A stretch of DNA of 64,000 nucleotides from Nemopilema nomurai (GCA_003864495.1 ML133375.1:563860-627859); one strand, 5' to 3'. Counted from the first letter of the stretch, positions 1 through 15,000 are shown. Numbers and translations: made by a program. Notes: generated from the letters alone by a model not told the origin.

Positions 1-3000
1 GTAAAGTATTAGCACTGTGAGCTATTGTCATCTGCAGATTTGAAAACTATGGCGACGTCCGACTGTGCCCAGACATTACGAAGTTTGGGTCGTCCCAGGC
101 GTTTCACCTTAGAGACGTGACGGGCTGGTTCGAGCGATACCTGGCCTCCCTAGACTGCTACACGTGGGTGGCAAGCTCACAGCTAGTGCCACCTGGCCCT
201 CTTCTACTTGGTACGTATGTGTGCGTTTGAGCCATGTCTTTGCCTTAGCTGATAGATTTCCTTTTTCCAATTTACAAATGTATTACAAACGGAATGCTTT
301 ACCCAAAACTTGCAGTCCTTTGTTAGTATAACTGATGGTACTGAAAGTCGACTTTGAATTACAAGTCTGATTTAAAAGCTTTGTTTAGTAATAGTAACCA
401 TTACTTTTTGTTTCAGATGCAAACAGTGTGATGTTAACAACGTTGCAGTATGTCATCAATGAGCTGGCGTTTGAAGATCTAGAATCAGTCATTATAAGAT
501 GCTTAAGGGCTGGAAAGAAATCAGAATCGCATATTTTGACACCTATGGACAAAATTACCTACAACAGGTAATTTGCAATAATATATGCAATTCAAATACT
601 CACACTTTGATATACATGAAATATGCAAAATATGCATCTAAACGCATAGTTACAAAATTGTAAACTTATCACTCTCAGGAAAGGTTGAACCAATGATGAC
701 GATGAAATAGTTTTTAAGTTTGTAGCCATTGAATATCATGTTTGGTTCCTACTATAATAGTTTTACTAGAACAGCGCCCAGTAAAATGTCCAATACCAAG
801 ATGGTTTTGTATTCACGATCAGTTCTAGTATTCGAAATCTATTTTATACAATGCTTAACTTCTTTTGAATTGTGGCTTTGATGTCGATACTCCATGCTTT
901 AATGTTTATATTAATATTTTTTCAAAGTTTATTATGACATTTAAATGATTTATAAAGCTATCGTTATCATAGAATACAGTCAGTTTAAACGTTAATAAAC
1001 GATAATATACGATAATCTTTTATAAGAATAAAGTCATCTTCCAAAATTCTTTCTTTACTTTTTTGAGAATGAGCTTGGCTAAAGATGAGTTGTAGCTCCC
1101 CTTCCCAAGGTTTCAAGTGCAATCGTATTTCTGCCTGCAATTTTATGCAAAAGCTTACAGTAGAATAATGATTTCAGATCGAAATGCACTGCCATTGTCC
1201 GAACTCTTGACTTCTTGACGACCACCTTAGCAACTGGAATTTGGAAAAGTAAAGAGGTATTAAATTCATTCATCACTGAGGGTTGTTTTTCAAGTAACGC
1301 AATAATCACTGCAACTGTATGAATAGAAACAACTCTTTTTTATCTGTTGTGACCTTTGCAAATTTTCGATTCTTACGATCAAGGTGAAAAGTATTTTTAT
1401 TCTCGATCGCGAGTCATAAATTTCAGCAACCTTTGTGTTATGTCCGATCATGTGAAAATCAGGCTTTCATCAACCAATTTGCCAAATTTTTAACAGTGGA
1501 TGTGTGAAGTGATTTCAGGGACAAGAAGTAAGGATTCTGGCGATATTGGAAGAGCTCAGATTATCTAGAATCTTAAAGTTGGAGCCAAGATTTTGTCTTT
1601 TTTGCTTGCAACACCCGCTTTATAGCATTCCTTAAGATCTCGTTCATAATTTCTGATACCCCGTATTTTATTTTCAAGTTTGAGGAACAGACCCCGTGCG
1701 TGTTTACAAAGCAATTGCATTTGGTCATTTGCGAATGTATCCTGCAACCAGAATCTATTGGATTCAACATTGCAGATATCGACGTCCTTCAAAATCTTCC
1801 AGAACAAGTAATTTTTATGTAGTGCTTCTTATTGAACTATGCATAACCCAACCATTAGGTGTCTGTGGCTTAAAGTCGATGTTTTTTTTAAATGTGAATG
1901 CCCACCCTACATCTTTGATAACTTCGTCTTCTTTCACGGCACTTTCCATTTGCGTATGAGCAGAAAGAGGAATGGGTATAGTATAACATAACTGTGTCTT
2001 GAAAGGCGATTGTATACCATTGAAAATGCATATTCTAATATGAACTCTTATAAATAAATATGTACTCTTGAATTATACTTTTGTTTCCTTTTAGATGTTG
2101 GCGCTATGTTTAAAGATGAAAACAGGATTGACTTCGCACCATTTTGAAGCATTTGCTAAAAATCTTGCGTCCCAACTTTCAAAAGAAAGGTTTCTTTGTA
2201 GTTTTTTTCCTTTTTTGTCCGTTTTTGTGAATTGTTAAAATTTTCTTACTGCAGTCTAAAGGAGGATACTTTTTGCAAGAGCAGTGCCCGATTATTATTG
2301 TTCTTATTTTGAGAACCCTGGCCAGTTATTAATTACCTTAAAAGCTCTATCAAGCCCACGGGGGCTTATTTAATTTTTGAGGTCCTAGAGGGGGCTCATT
2401 AGAGAGGGGGCTTATTAGAGAGGGGGCTTATTAGAGAGGGGGATTATTAGAGAGGGGGCTTATTAGAGAGGGAGGCTTAAAATAAGGGTTGGCTTAGTAG
2501 AGCTTTTAACCTATGTAATAGAGGGATTTGTAATTTCGGTTTTTACTGGAATTGGAAGTATAAGTTTTTTCATTATTCTTATTATCATTATTCGCTTATT
2601 TCTAATTTGAACCACACCCATGAAATACAAGGAAACACATGAAGTACTAATAACGTATCGAAGATCTTTTTTTGTAGTTAGTGCAATGTCAAATTCGTTT
2701 GCTTTACCTTTCTATTTGCAGCGCCCTTCCATCCACAAAAATCCTTTTAATTAAGTAGAAATAAACTAACCGCTATAATAATTGGAACTACATGCTATTA
2801 ATTCTGCATGCACAACAATTCTTGGGCTAGCTCTGATTTGCATCTCCCCAGCCACCTTTAATTTTTATAGGCAAAAATCTAAATGTAACTAGGCCAGTTT
2901 AATACAAATGACCTATTTAAAAAAGTATTATGTTTGTGTATACTTAGCAATACGTATTTGGTAAAGTTTTGAAAATTGTTATCTTATTCAGGTATGACGT

Positions 3001-6000
3001 CACTATGGATTTGCCGGTGGATCTGAAGAACAACACATTGGAGGGAAATGAAGGCTTCCTAAAGATGCAGCAGTTGATCGCTGGATATGAGTTGCTTAGT
3101 AGCGCTGGTCTTCTTGGACTCTGCATGAAGCCACAGGTCAGGAGTCATGTGGTATTTTCTAACTGCCTTCCTTTTTATCTTTTTTGCTCTAGGTCTTCGT
3201 GTATTTTGTCTTCCGATACCTATCATGTTGAAATATTGAATCACGAGAAGTAATGTATTGAGATGTATTGAAAATTATGGCCTCTTGTTTCATGCACTAT
3301 GTATCACACAGTTCTCTGTGATTTTTTTTACCACTGTGTGCTCATAGTCCGCTTTCCTCTGCCCCCTACCCTTTTATAGAAGGGGTGCAAAATTTGATCG
3401 AATTGGCTGCTAGTAGAATATGCTTCTATCTTATTTTACATTATATTGTAAGTACATTCCATTACATTACATTACATTACATGCCATCGCTCTATTGCAG
3501 ATGGTATCTATTATCATCTGCTTAGTAGCAGCCCCTGGTACTTGAATTTCGCGCAGTAGTTAAGGAAGCAAATTAAAACCACCCCATCCTCTAAAGGGCT
3601 GGAGTATACACCACAAGGTAGAAACTATGAGCAACAGTGAAACTTTATGCTTGCCTCTCTTCGTAGGAAATCAGTTCCCTCTGCTCAGAACTCATGTCCA
3701 ACGTTCTCAATGAATTGCTGCCCTTGTCAGGTGGTGATGTCGCGTCAGTTAGTCCCTCGCAAAGACGACTGGCCGAATCGATGTTGCGATTGGCCCTTCA
3801 AATTGAGGCTGAGGTACTTCCTTCTGATCATTTGCCGTCAATTTATTAACCTTGCATCATCCGCTTTGACCAACAAAGTTTCCCTCTCCTGAATTTCCGA
3901 ACAGTGTTTTCCGCCTGCTCTTTTAGTTGTTGTACTCATAGAAGAGGCTGACATAGTCTTGAATGACTGCTGTCGAGTGCTTTCATCTTCATCGATTATA
4001 ACTCTAAACTACATCCCCTGTGTTTTAGTCTTCGGACTTCTGTTAATAACGTATCATTTTTATTCCCTTTTACAGCCACATTCTCTAATTGATGTCCTTC
4101 TAGATACTAAACCAGTGCAAAGTGGTCAGGGTTTGTGATCTTCGTATTTCAATGTTTTGCAACTGCTTTACATAATGCCATCTTGATTAAGTTTAACCTT
4201 TGCTGTAGTGCATTTTTTCAAAATCCATGTGTCTATATGTGTCAATTTTCATGTAATTATATGTGTAGCTTTTCAAGTGTTGTTCTATGAAGCAAGATCT
4301 GTGAATAATGTGAAAAATGTCACCAAAGATCAATTTCATTATGGAACGAGGACATTTTCATATTTTTGAAATCGTTGGCTTGTGTCTACGGCAGTTTAAC
4401 ATCAATTGACAACTTTGCATAGGCACTTTAATCGAATTTTTCATCCTTTAATCATCTGTAAAACATAAACTGACATATTGATGACAAGGATTGATATCAT
4501 CGGGAAATTGATTACCATTTGTTTTCTGCAGCCACTGCAAATATGTCCCCAAGAGGCGTTGTTTTTTATGGGCTGTTCAGGTCGGTCGTCAACGAATTCA
4601 TCATGCTTGGACATGCGTCTTTTTTTTCTGAGCTGATCAGCAGAGGACAACCTGACCACCCCAGTCTGCCTGCTATTCTGCAGGGTATCTTGGAGTATGC
4701 CACCAGCAACTGCAAAAAGAAGGGAGTGACAAAAGCATATGCAAGGTTTCATTATTTTGTATTTGCTTCTTTAGTCAAGTAAATGTGCTCAAAATATAGC
4801 CAGGCTGTTTATTCTTTTCTTTTCATGTAAGTCAAGGCAAATGTATCAAAGTAATATCTTCACTTAGACTCTGACTATGGTTTATAGGCAAAGACTTCAG
4901 ATATCTTTCAGAGAATGATTCATTTTTCGACACAATATCAATAGAAAGCATAACCAATAGCCTAAATTCCCAAGTATCTAATTATGAAATACTTAATTGT
5001 ATCGTATCTTGTCGTATCGAATGGATGTTGTCTTGCTATGTATACTTTCATGCATCTTCCAACCCTTCATCGTTTTTGTTATGATCAATCTATATTATTA
5101 CCATCCTATGAATTTTTTGTTTTACGTATGTTTAAGTTCTTATTTCGAATGGGTCTAGCTGGATGTTCAGGTAGCTAATTTATGATGTTTTCTCATGTTC
5201 TAGCGCGGCTGCCTCAGTTTTTACAGAAACCATTAAGAACTGGACGCATCTATGCTCTTGGTGCAGGCCTGACTCGACTATCGATCGAAAAGTGGCAATT
5301 GTGGCTCTCCTTCGATGTCTGTTGATCATCAACCCAAAGTAAACATCCCGTGTTTAATTATTTTCAAGTCATAAGGACGCTCAATATTTGTGCTACTTTT
5401 AACTTGTACTTCTCTAAGTGTGCTTTCCTCTATTCTGCTGTTGGTACGTATTTTTAACTAAATTCTATTTTATCTTTTTTGCAGGAAGCAATGCACTCGT
5501 CAGGGTCAAATGCTCCTCCGCAACTGGCCTCTTATTTGCAGCTTTTGAACGACGCAAGCGTGGGATTGGCTGTCAAGGTTGAATGACCCAAATGTTTTTC
5601 ATTGGCTTTCAGATATTGCACTGTGATCACTAAATTAGCAGCCCTTGTTAATAAATCAAGTTGATATGAAATACACTATTTTTAAATGAAAGCTTAATTG
5701 ATGTTAGATAAACATTGTGAAGTCAAGAAATGAATTGATTTGTATGACAACTTTGATATGCAAATAGTTGTTAATGTTTTTAGGGTCAAATGTTTGAATT
5801 ACTGCCATATCTTTTGGAAGGCCTTGACGAAGACAAGAAAATCATTTTGAGGTATTTGTCTAATACATCAGTCTATTATTTTTGTTTCGCTATTGTCTCT
5901 TCTTTTTGTGTGTTTAGTCCTCAATTTCGTTTGACCTGCAGAACATTTTGAAAACATATGCATTGTACAGCTCTTGTTACCTCTGTTCATTACCAAGTCA

Positions 6001-9000
6001 TTAATCACACACATTCTATTACACCATCCCCACGTTTGCCTCTACAATATAGGCTTGTTGCTTTCATTCTAGCGTTTCTTTCAACTGATTTCAACCATCT
6101 AATATTTAAAAGCATTTTATGAAATGTTCTTTGTTTTAGCGACACGATGAAACGATTTCTAGCCACATTTTTTCCATTATGTTCTGATGATTTGATAAAA
6201 GGTACCTCGAAATATGGGGAATATATTGGCTGCTTGCAAAAGGTAGATGACTTCAATAGTGTCTTTAAACTTTGAATCATTTTCGCAAATTGAGCCCTGG
6301 ATTAAGGCAGTGATCTTGCTTTCTTCCCAGTCTTAATGTCTTTGATGTAGATTTTAGTAGTAGAGCCCATTAGCATGTGATATTTTTCTGTTCAATTCAT
6401 GATTTTTGAGGTGAGAGTCTGCAATGATGTCATTAACATCAATAGGAGGCTTGCTGAAACAGCATCATCATTTTCATAGACTTAGAGTCACCTGCTTTCT
6501 TAAGGTCCTATGTTTTTTCTACACTTTTACGTTCTGTGACAATTTACCGGCATCATCAATTCATTCTTTCCCATTGGTCCTAATTTTTTTCTAACCTGCT
6601 GCTTCGTCTTCTACATTCAGCTGTTTCGGAGCCTGACTGCCTCGCGCAATCACCATCTACTCCATCCATTGCTTACAATAATCGTTCGTGAAACGGATGA
6701 GATTTTAGAGAAAATAATTTCACCGTCTCTGAAGGCGTATTTCGAAAGGTTTGTCATCTCATCGGATCTTCTCTCGCTTTTCAACCTTTCGTCTTCGTTT
6801 GTTTATTATTTCACAAAGGAGAGAGGCTCTCACAACAATGGCAAAATGATCCTTTAACCTTTGAAGAATCATCATTGCTTTATGTGACAAAAATTATGCA
6901 AGAGTAACCATTATTCCTTCAGTTAATTTTATTGAAGTTTTAACTGGTTTTTTCTGAGTTCAATATCTCTATTCCTCGTAATTGAGACATATTAAAAGTT
7001 AGAGCATTGTATCAAGCATTTTACTAGTAATCAAGTTCCTGTTCAAGTTCTTACTTCTAACTATTTTGAATTACATTCTTACATCTACCTATCTTTCACA
7101 TTAGATTGAGTGCAAGTGAAGCCGAACGCTCTTTGAATCTGTGTCTCGACGTGCTATTAGACGCAATCAAGTACCCGCCCGACATTCGTAGAGGCGTGAT
7201 GGACCGGGTGATGCCATTGGCACTGAGTAGCGTCGGAGGACGCGTTGTTGAAGCGTTTTTCAAACAGAATATAAAGACCATCATGGAAAATCTTGAAAGT
7301 AAACTGATAAAGGTACTGTAGAGCTACCTTCTTTGGCAATTATTTAGATGAAGCATACCTTCTTGCTGGTCCTCTTTTTTGTTAGTTAATTTTCGCTAAG
7401 ATATCACAGACCCTGGCTTTCCTATCTATTTGCTGTTCAAAACAGATATAATGTGGCTACGCGTTATTTTATTTTAGCTATACAACTATCAATTATTGTA
7501 ACTCGAAAATTGTTCTTGGACATAGAAAGTTTTAAATAAATTCAAAAATCTCGCACCTAGCCAAAATCACACGGTGTAAAATTTTTAATGTTAATTTTTT
7601 TAAGCCAACAAGTATCATTACTTTCAGATCATGCCGCAGTAAAAATTGAGAGGATTTTATGCAGGGCAAGATCCTTATTCTTTTGGTCTCTGATGTGACA
7701 GTTCTGTTGGTCCTTGATGTGACAGTTCTGTTGGTCTCTGATGTAACAGTTCTGTTGGTCTCTGATGTGACAGTTCTATTGGTCTCTGATGTGACAGTTC
7801 TGTTGGTCTCTGATGTGACAGTTCTATTGGTCTCTGATGTGACAGTTCTATTGGTCTCTGATGTGACAGTTCTGTTGGTCTCTGATGTGACAGTTTTGTT
7901 GGTCTCTGATGTGACAGTTTTGTTGGTTTCTGATGTGGCAGTTCTGTTGGTCTCTGATGTAACAGTTCTGTTGGTCTCTGATGTGACAGTTCTATTGGTC
8001 TCTGATGTGACAGTTTTGTTGGTCTCTGATGTGACAGTTCTATTGGTCTCTGATGTAACAGTTCTGTTGGTCTCTGATGTAACAGTTCTGTTGGTCTCTG
8101 ATGTGACAGTTCTAATGGTCTCTGATGTGACAGTTCTATTGGTCTCTGATATTACAATTCTGTTGATATTGCAGCTTTCCGAGTCCGATTTTGAGTCGCA
8201 GCTTGTCACAAAGATATGTTGTTTCAAAATCATTCAATCCTTGTACGTTCTGCTATCTAAAGATCATTTGATGTCGAGCAGCTCTGAGATTGTAAAGGCA
8301 TATGCACCAGCTACAGAATCAGGCAAGGAGCTGACAAAAGCAGTCACCAAGTAAGTCACGACAAAGTGCTTTAGACGCAATATGTGTAATTGTCATTCTC
8401 GCGGTTGTTTTCAAATGATTTCTAATTTTCTTGCACTCATCTAATGCCATTGTTCATTTTATTCATTGGTGTTTTCTTGTCAGCACCTGCTCATGACATC
8501 AACAAGCATCTTTTCCTTCTATTTTGCACAATTTATGGAGTGAAAATGTTGTTGAAGCAATGTTTTTAGCTAAAAATAAAAATTTACCTCACATATATGG
8601 TCCACACGCTGTGAGGCTAAGTCCGTATGCCAATTTGGACTCGACTGCGATGCTATGTTGGCTTTATTGAATGATTAACTACTTTGTTAGTTAACAGTCA
8701 AATCTAGGCCTGCTGGCTCCAATCGAACTCTGTCCTTTTTTTCTAGAGCTGCGCATGCGGCTAGAAGCGAAGATTGCAGGGGTGAGACAATGCTGAAGGA
8801 GCTTCGGAGACAGTACCACTGTGCCGCCCACAACGCCCTCTGTGCCATTATCGCCAACACCCAGACGGAAATACAGCTCTACACTGGTCTTCTTTCACGG
8901 AGAACCCATTGAAGGTCAATTTTATTTTATTTCTGAGAATGTGTAGAGTATAGGCAGACTAACTGAGCTTTTCTAGTTTTTTTCATTTTTATTTTAAATT

Positions 9001-12000
9001 ATAATATTTTTCTTTTAGTTATAGTTGGCCTTAAAGGGGCTGGGTCACGTGTGCGGCCGCGGGACAATGTTGTTATTTCGAAGCTTGTGGTTGGCGTGAA
9101 TCCACAACAATAACTGAACCGATATCTAATATGAAAGTGTATCGCCGTGCATCGAGAAGATTGCAATGTTTATGAGACCACACACACAAATTTTGCACCC
9201 TTAAATACACGTAGATTTGTTAAAAGCATATATTTGGAGAATTTTGAATGGATCAATCTTAGAAAAGAAGCCTCTTCGCGGTGCACCGGGCAAGGAGAAG
9301 AGAACTTCATATAGGATAGTTTTGCTGAAAGGACAGAGACGCGTTTATATGAAAACAACTTTGATAAAGAATGACTGCTGGTCCTCGTCTTCGCACTCGT
9401 CTTCCTCCATTGATGCTATTGAAGTTGTAGGCAGCGCTTCAAGTACTATCTCATCGTCCGTAATTGTGAAAAGACAACGATTTGTAAGCAAAATCCCTCA
9501 TACACGCAGGCTGTCCTACACAAAACTTCTGTTTACAGTCACGTGACCCAGCGCCTATCATAAGCTGTTATTTTAGCTATGTAAATTTAGAAAGCCAAAC
9601 TTAAATGAGTTGATTATAATAATGACAAATCTTTGTCAGCCGGTTTTCAATGCTTCCTTTCTAGAGACGATATTTGAACCAGTTTTAGGGAAATTAGGAT
9701 CAATTTCAGAAGCTTTATAGATGGGGTGGGGATGACAAGAATGAATGAAGATAATTATCATGGGTTATTTATTCATTTATTTTACCTTAGATTTTATGGA
9801 AAGATTGTTTATCTTGATAGGCTAATCGTGATGATTTGATGTATGGTCTTACTTAATTTTCCACAGGGCCAGATACTTTGGGACAACATCATTGACAGCG
9901 AAAAAGAGTTCAGTTTTGAAGCCGAGCAGACGGTTGGAATTTCTATTTTCGCTTAAAAGCAATTTTATCAAAAAATAGAGAATAGGCACTTAGTGAGCTA
10001 TGATTGGTTCAAATATTTTGGAAGCGTTTGTATTAGCAACACAATTCACAGAAATGTACAGAAAAGACCTTTTGAATGCTTAAGTTATAAATGTTCTATA
10101 ACAGCTTGTATTTTCATCAGTTCTTTTAGGAACAAACACAAATCAATGTATGTGTTTCGTCCCCTGTATCTCGATGCATTGTACCCATGTAAATCCACCT
10201 TCAGTGCAAAGGTAGAATAGGAATCCAGAATAGAAAAGGCATCTTACTCAGAGTGACCCGTATCTATACTGTGCATTGATATCTTGTCAAGAGACACATA
10301 ATATTTTTTCTATTAGGTTCCATTCGCACGAAAGAAGCAACTACAGATGATAAGGCGACGAAAAACAGCAGATGATACTAGTTATGATCATGATGAAAGG
10401 GGTGATGTTATTCTAGAAAACTTTTCTTTATTACATTTTTGGACCTATACATGTTCTTGTACAATATTCCTTAATTTGGTCTGGGATCTGCACTTCTATG
10501 TGTTACAATTGCTTTGATTCATAATGTTTCAACTAAAGGCTGTGGCAAATAATGTTAATAGTCTGTACCAATGCGGCCATTACACGACTGTTGCTTGGTT
10601 TAATCTGTAAATGTGTTTTCAATCGTAGGTTTTGTGCCGTATCTTTCGTCGCAATACTTAATGGACAGTAGTCTCGGCCAAGAACTCAGCCAGTTCGACT
10701 TTTCAACACCAATACAGGTTTTTTATCCTTCAAGCTTTCCATTGTCGTTCATCTTTTTGGCTCGGATTTTTTCACACACTAAGCTATCTGTTAATTCTAC
10801 TTATTTAAATTTAGGCATACTCATCGGCAACAAGTGCAGAATTTTTGAGGTCCCAATCCAAGACCATCCGAAAAAGTCCCAGTGAAGGGATCACGGAGGT
10901 GCGTGGATTGAATTATTTATCCCCTTCACTCTTTTCACTTCTTTTTTCTTTACTAAAATCGATTGGATTCATTTGTGTACTTTTTATGTCAACTAGCAAT
11001 TTTCATTAAGGATTCTTCTGTGCCTGAAGAAGTCATGGAAATGGACGAAGTAAATAAGAATGAGTGCATGCCTGTTTTGGTGTCGCTGTTAAAGCACATG
11101 AGAGACTCTGGTGTCTACAGCCCTCCTACTGAAGTAAGTTTCCTTTGGAAGAAAATTTTTTCTCAAGCTTGACTAATTATCAAAATTGTTTTATCTCTTG
11201 AAATCATAGACTCCATTTGGTATGCTACCTTACTCATATGTATAATATATATTAACTTTGAATCCTATTGTTGATGTAGAAAACTATTGTACTAAATACT
11301 TAACTTTTAAGATTGAAATGCTTTATTCCAGTAGGGATTTTGACACCTGCAAGAGATGCAAAATCTGAATTTATCAATTACAGGGTACAGTTGGTCAAGA
11401 GATGCCAACATGGATGAAATGCGTCGAGAAAAAGATGCAGTCTGAAGATGCTACCATAAACGTGAAATTGTTCATTCTCAAGCTTGTTATCAACGAACCA
11501 AGGGTAAGGCTGTTTTCGTCTCCAGCGCACTTATCTATTAGCTGCCTCATGAATATCCTATGTCTATCTTATGTACAAAATGTTGGATATCTTATGCTGA
11601 AGAGGGTTTGAATATTATTGTATTTCTCCTGTACTTATTCCGGTAAGTTTAAGGCCATCTAACTTGAGTTATCAAGTTTTATAGTTACGTCCTATAGCTG
11701 TAGCGATATATGTTTTTGAATCTTCTGTTTAACCTGATAAAATTGTTTTTTATCCGGTAGGTTTTCGAGCCCTATGGGAAATTCTGGTTCCCGGTAATTG
11801 TGAAATTTCTGATCAGTGGTGAAATCAAGGGAGCCTCTCTAAATTACTTTGTTATTGATGCGATTGTTGTAATGCTGTCTTGGTCTGGCACGTGTATTCC
11901 GGAGGTAAATTTGGTTTCCGTCCTTCTTTAAACTTAACGAGATCTTTCCAAGGGCTAATGAATAATAACTTCAATATAGATTAAAAGTGTTGAATTCATG

Positions 12001-15000
12001 TTTTACTCGTTGTTTTATATGTATTTGTAAATATGATATGTTTGAAGGAACTAACTGAGTTAATGCACCAGAAGGCTCAAGACATCAGTAAGTGATGGAA
12101 ATATGGCTTTTCGGGTGCTGCTTTTGGCTTCTAGCCATCGCACAGCAATCCATCCTTCTCGCCACCCCTTAGTTTTTTTCCGATCTGCTTTTTTCTTTAA
12201 TCATAGCTTTACATCAAAATTATATTGATGATACTAGTGAAATAGGTGTTAACGAAAAAAATTCTCTAATAGTTTCTAAAAAACTTTCCTCAATTTATGA
12301 ATATTATCTCTTAATGGCGTTCCGCTGCAAACCTTAAGGTGGTCGTAATTTCCAACTGTAAAGGGGAATTCAGCGTTTGTGTTGATTTGCTTCCATTCCA
12401 GGACACACCCGTCGGCCGATCCCTTGCAAACAGCCTCCTCAATTTCATGGTGAAGAATTGTCATCACAACAATCGCGCCGTTTTGAAGAACAACTTGCAA
12501 GTGATCAAGACTCTCTCAAATGTATGGAAGGACCTTCTCCTGGTCCCATACAAGTGAGTTATGCACATTGTAAAGATTTCTATCAAACTACTATTACGAA
12601 GCCTTGAACTGTTTGGTGGTGAGTAAAATCATTACACTTATTATCAATACCTTTCTCGCCCAGATAATGTTCTAGATTTCGTTTTGTTTAAGGAATAACA
12701 CTGTCTGTTATTATTTCCACCTAGACTGGTATACGACCAGTTCACCTGCGAGGACAGGAACACCAAAGACAACATGACTGGAATCCAGCTTCTTGGTGTT
12801 TTCATCACGAATGGCTTCCCTCCATACCTCCCCGGATGTGACGTGAATGAAAACCAGTAAGTGATAACTGAAGCAAATCAGTGACGTCATCGTTGATATT
12901 TCTACCTGCTGGGCGAGTCACAATGGCAAGCTTGTGGCACAGTCAATCTAGCTGTGGTTTTTGTAAAGTACTATACCTTTTGCTGGCTAATTGACCTAAG
13001 CTCAAAAGAGACTCAGTGCTGGGGATTGCTGCTTGGCAATAGGTGGATCTTTTTGACCAGTCATTTAAACACCCCCTCGGTTCGTTTTGTGACGCACGTA
13101 ATGTCAATTAATCTGTTTTCTAGATACTTTACCGCATTGACGCAGAACATCAATTTTAAGTACAAAGATGTCTTTGCTTCTGCTGCAGAGGTCATAGGCC
13201 TATCGTTGAAAGTCCATGGTGGGACAAAAGAAGAAGTAAGTTTTAATGAATTCTGATCATAAAGGGGAAATGTGACTTGACTGTGAAGAATCGTTTACTA
13301 GAGGGTCCAGGTTGCACAAAGGCAAAAAGTAGCTTTACAAAAGCACGTGGCAGCGAAAAAATTTTTACTTTTCGGCAAGCTAGGCTGTCTGTCAAAACAG
13401 CATGAAAATACAAAGTCCTCTTTTATGTACATGGAAAGAGTACGTCATTTCACTTGGACTCTTCTAAAAGAAGATCTTGGTTAACGCTGATTGGTTATGA
13501 CGTAGCCAATCATTAACTCTGATTCACATTCTGTCACATGGTTTTGAATCTAGAACTGGCTATTCTTCGCAAGCTTTTGTATTTGATGACATTGTCATTT
13601 CCTGAGGTGTTTCGCACGGGAAAGTGCTTTTAGAAAACAAAAGTTGCTTTCACCGTTCTGTGCTGTTTTCAACTTCCGCAGTTGGGAACACTAAATCGCC
13701 ATTCTACATAGGTGTCTTGTGACTCTATGTTGATTTGATTGTGCCATTTTTTTCAGAATGGCAGTGACCGTGACAGCGATTATTCATCTTTCTACTTTTG
13801 TTTGTCCTGTCCACTTCAATCAGTTGCGCCAATTTTTATGCTATGTTCTTTATAATCAGTGAGATGAATTTCATATTTTTATCTGTTTTTGTCTTTGCTT
13901 AATTCCCTTTTTTATATCTTTTCTATCTCTTTCCTAAGGAAGTAATCAATAAGATGAAAGTTTGCTACTGACACATAATTCGAAAATTATTCTCTAGCGT
14001 GCAACCGCCTTGTTTAAAAAAGCGTACGAGGGTCTTTCAAATCTGTACACAAAGCACCCAGACCGATTCATCGTGTGCATGCATCGAATACAGCTCAACT
14101 ACCCAGCCATTGTGGACAAGTACGTTTTGTCTAATGAACTTACTAGATATGTAGTTTATATTCACGCTTTAAAGATTTCAAAAGTCATGTTGCATTGTTT
14201 TGGCTAATTTTGTGCTGTAACATGTTTAGCGTCACATGGAAAAGTGTTATATGATGTCTAAAGCTTTAACTCTTCAAAATTTTTTACTTATTTTCACAAA
14301 TAAAGATTGGAGCTTCAAAAATTGTTCTTTATCATAAACCACAAGAAAGCTCTCTTCTTGTAAAAGTTCTGCCTTCGAAATAAGAAAGTTTTACCTTTTA
14401 CCGAAGTGCTAATCTTGTTTTTAGCCAATTTTATTGAATCACACATAATTTAACTCTTCTTGAACACACATTATCTGTTTCTTGGAAGTTATTAGTTTTG
14501 ATGACTTATTTTGTGCTCTTCCAGATTCATTTGGAAGTTGCTTTACCGTCTGCCATCGCTTTATGGAATTCTAAAGCAACAGTGCCTAGAGACGCTTGCA
14601 TCAAGAGTCGAGCATGTGGAGGAGCCTCACGATATCTTCATTGAACTCAGAAGCAAAGGACTTTTAGGTGCTCTCAATCACAGGCAAGTTACTTGCCAAG
14701 ATAATGTAAAAGACTTTTTTCAAATGACCTAGCAATGATTCCATTATGCATAATGCACCTTTTATTGCCAATATAATCTAAGGACTTGTTTTAAAATGTC
14801 CTAATGGTAAGGCTTTTCTTAAAGATATTGATATACTTCATTTTATTCAATTAAATTTTTTATTTTTCTATTCTGTCTAACTTTGTTTGGCTCCACTTTG
14901 TTACACTCTGTTTCAGGTTTTATCAGTTTCAATTCGTATACACTTAAATGTTTTTATTTTTTATTGACTATGCTATTTCCTTTCCCGTGTTTATTTGACT

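Noticed and set aside
7681..8165. CRISPR-like array
   Set aside because: Units are contiguous with no unique spacers, and the DNA is an animal intron.
7532..8233. Long open frame on the - strand (233 codons of SETNRTVT repeats)
   Set aside because: It is the reverse reading of the 24-bp minisatellite and overlaps a solid PRKDC exon; no domain or promoter supports a gene.
9217..9546. Open frame of 109 codons on +
   Set aside because: Lies inside the inverted-repeat element at 9036-9555, is serine-rich low complexity, and shows no transposase motif.
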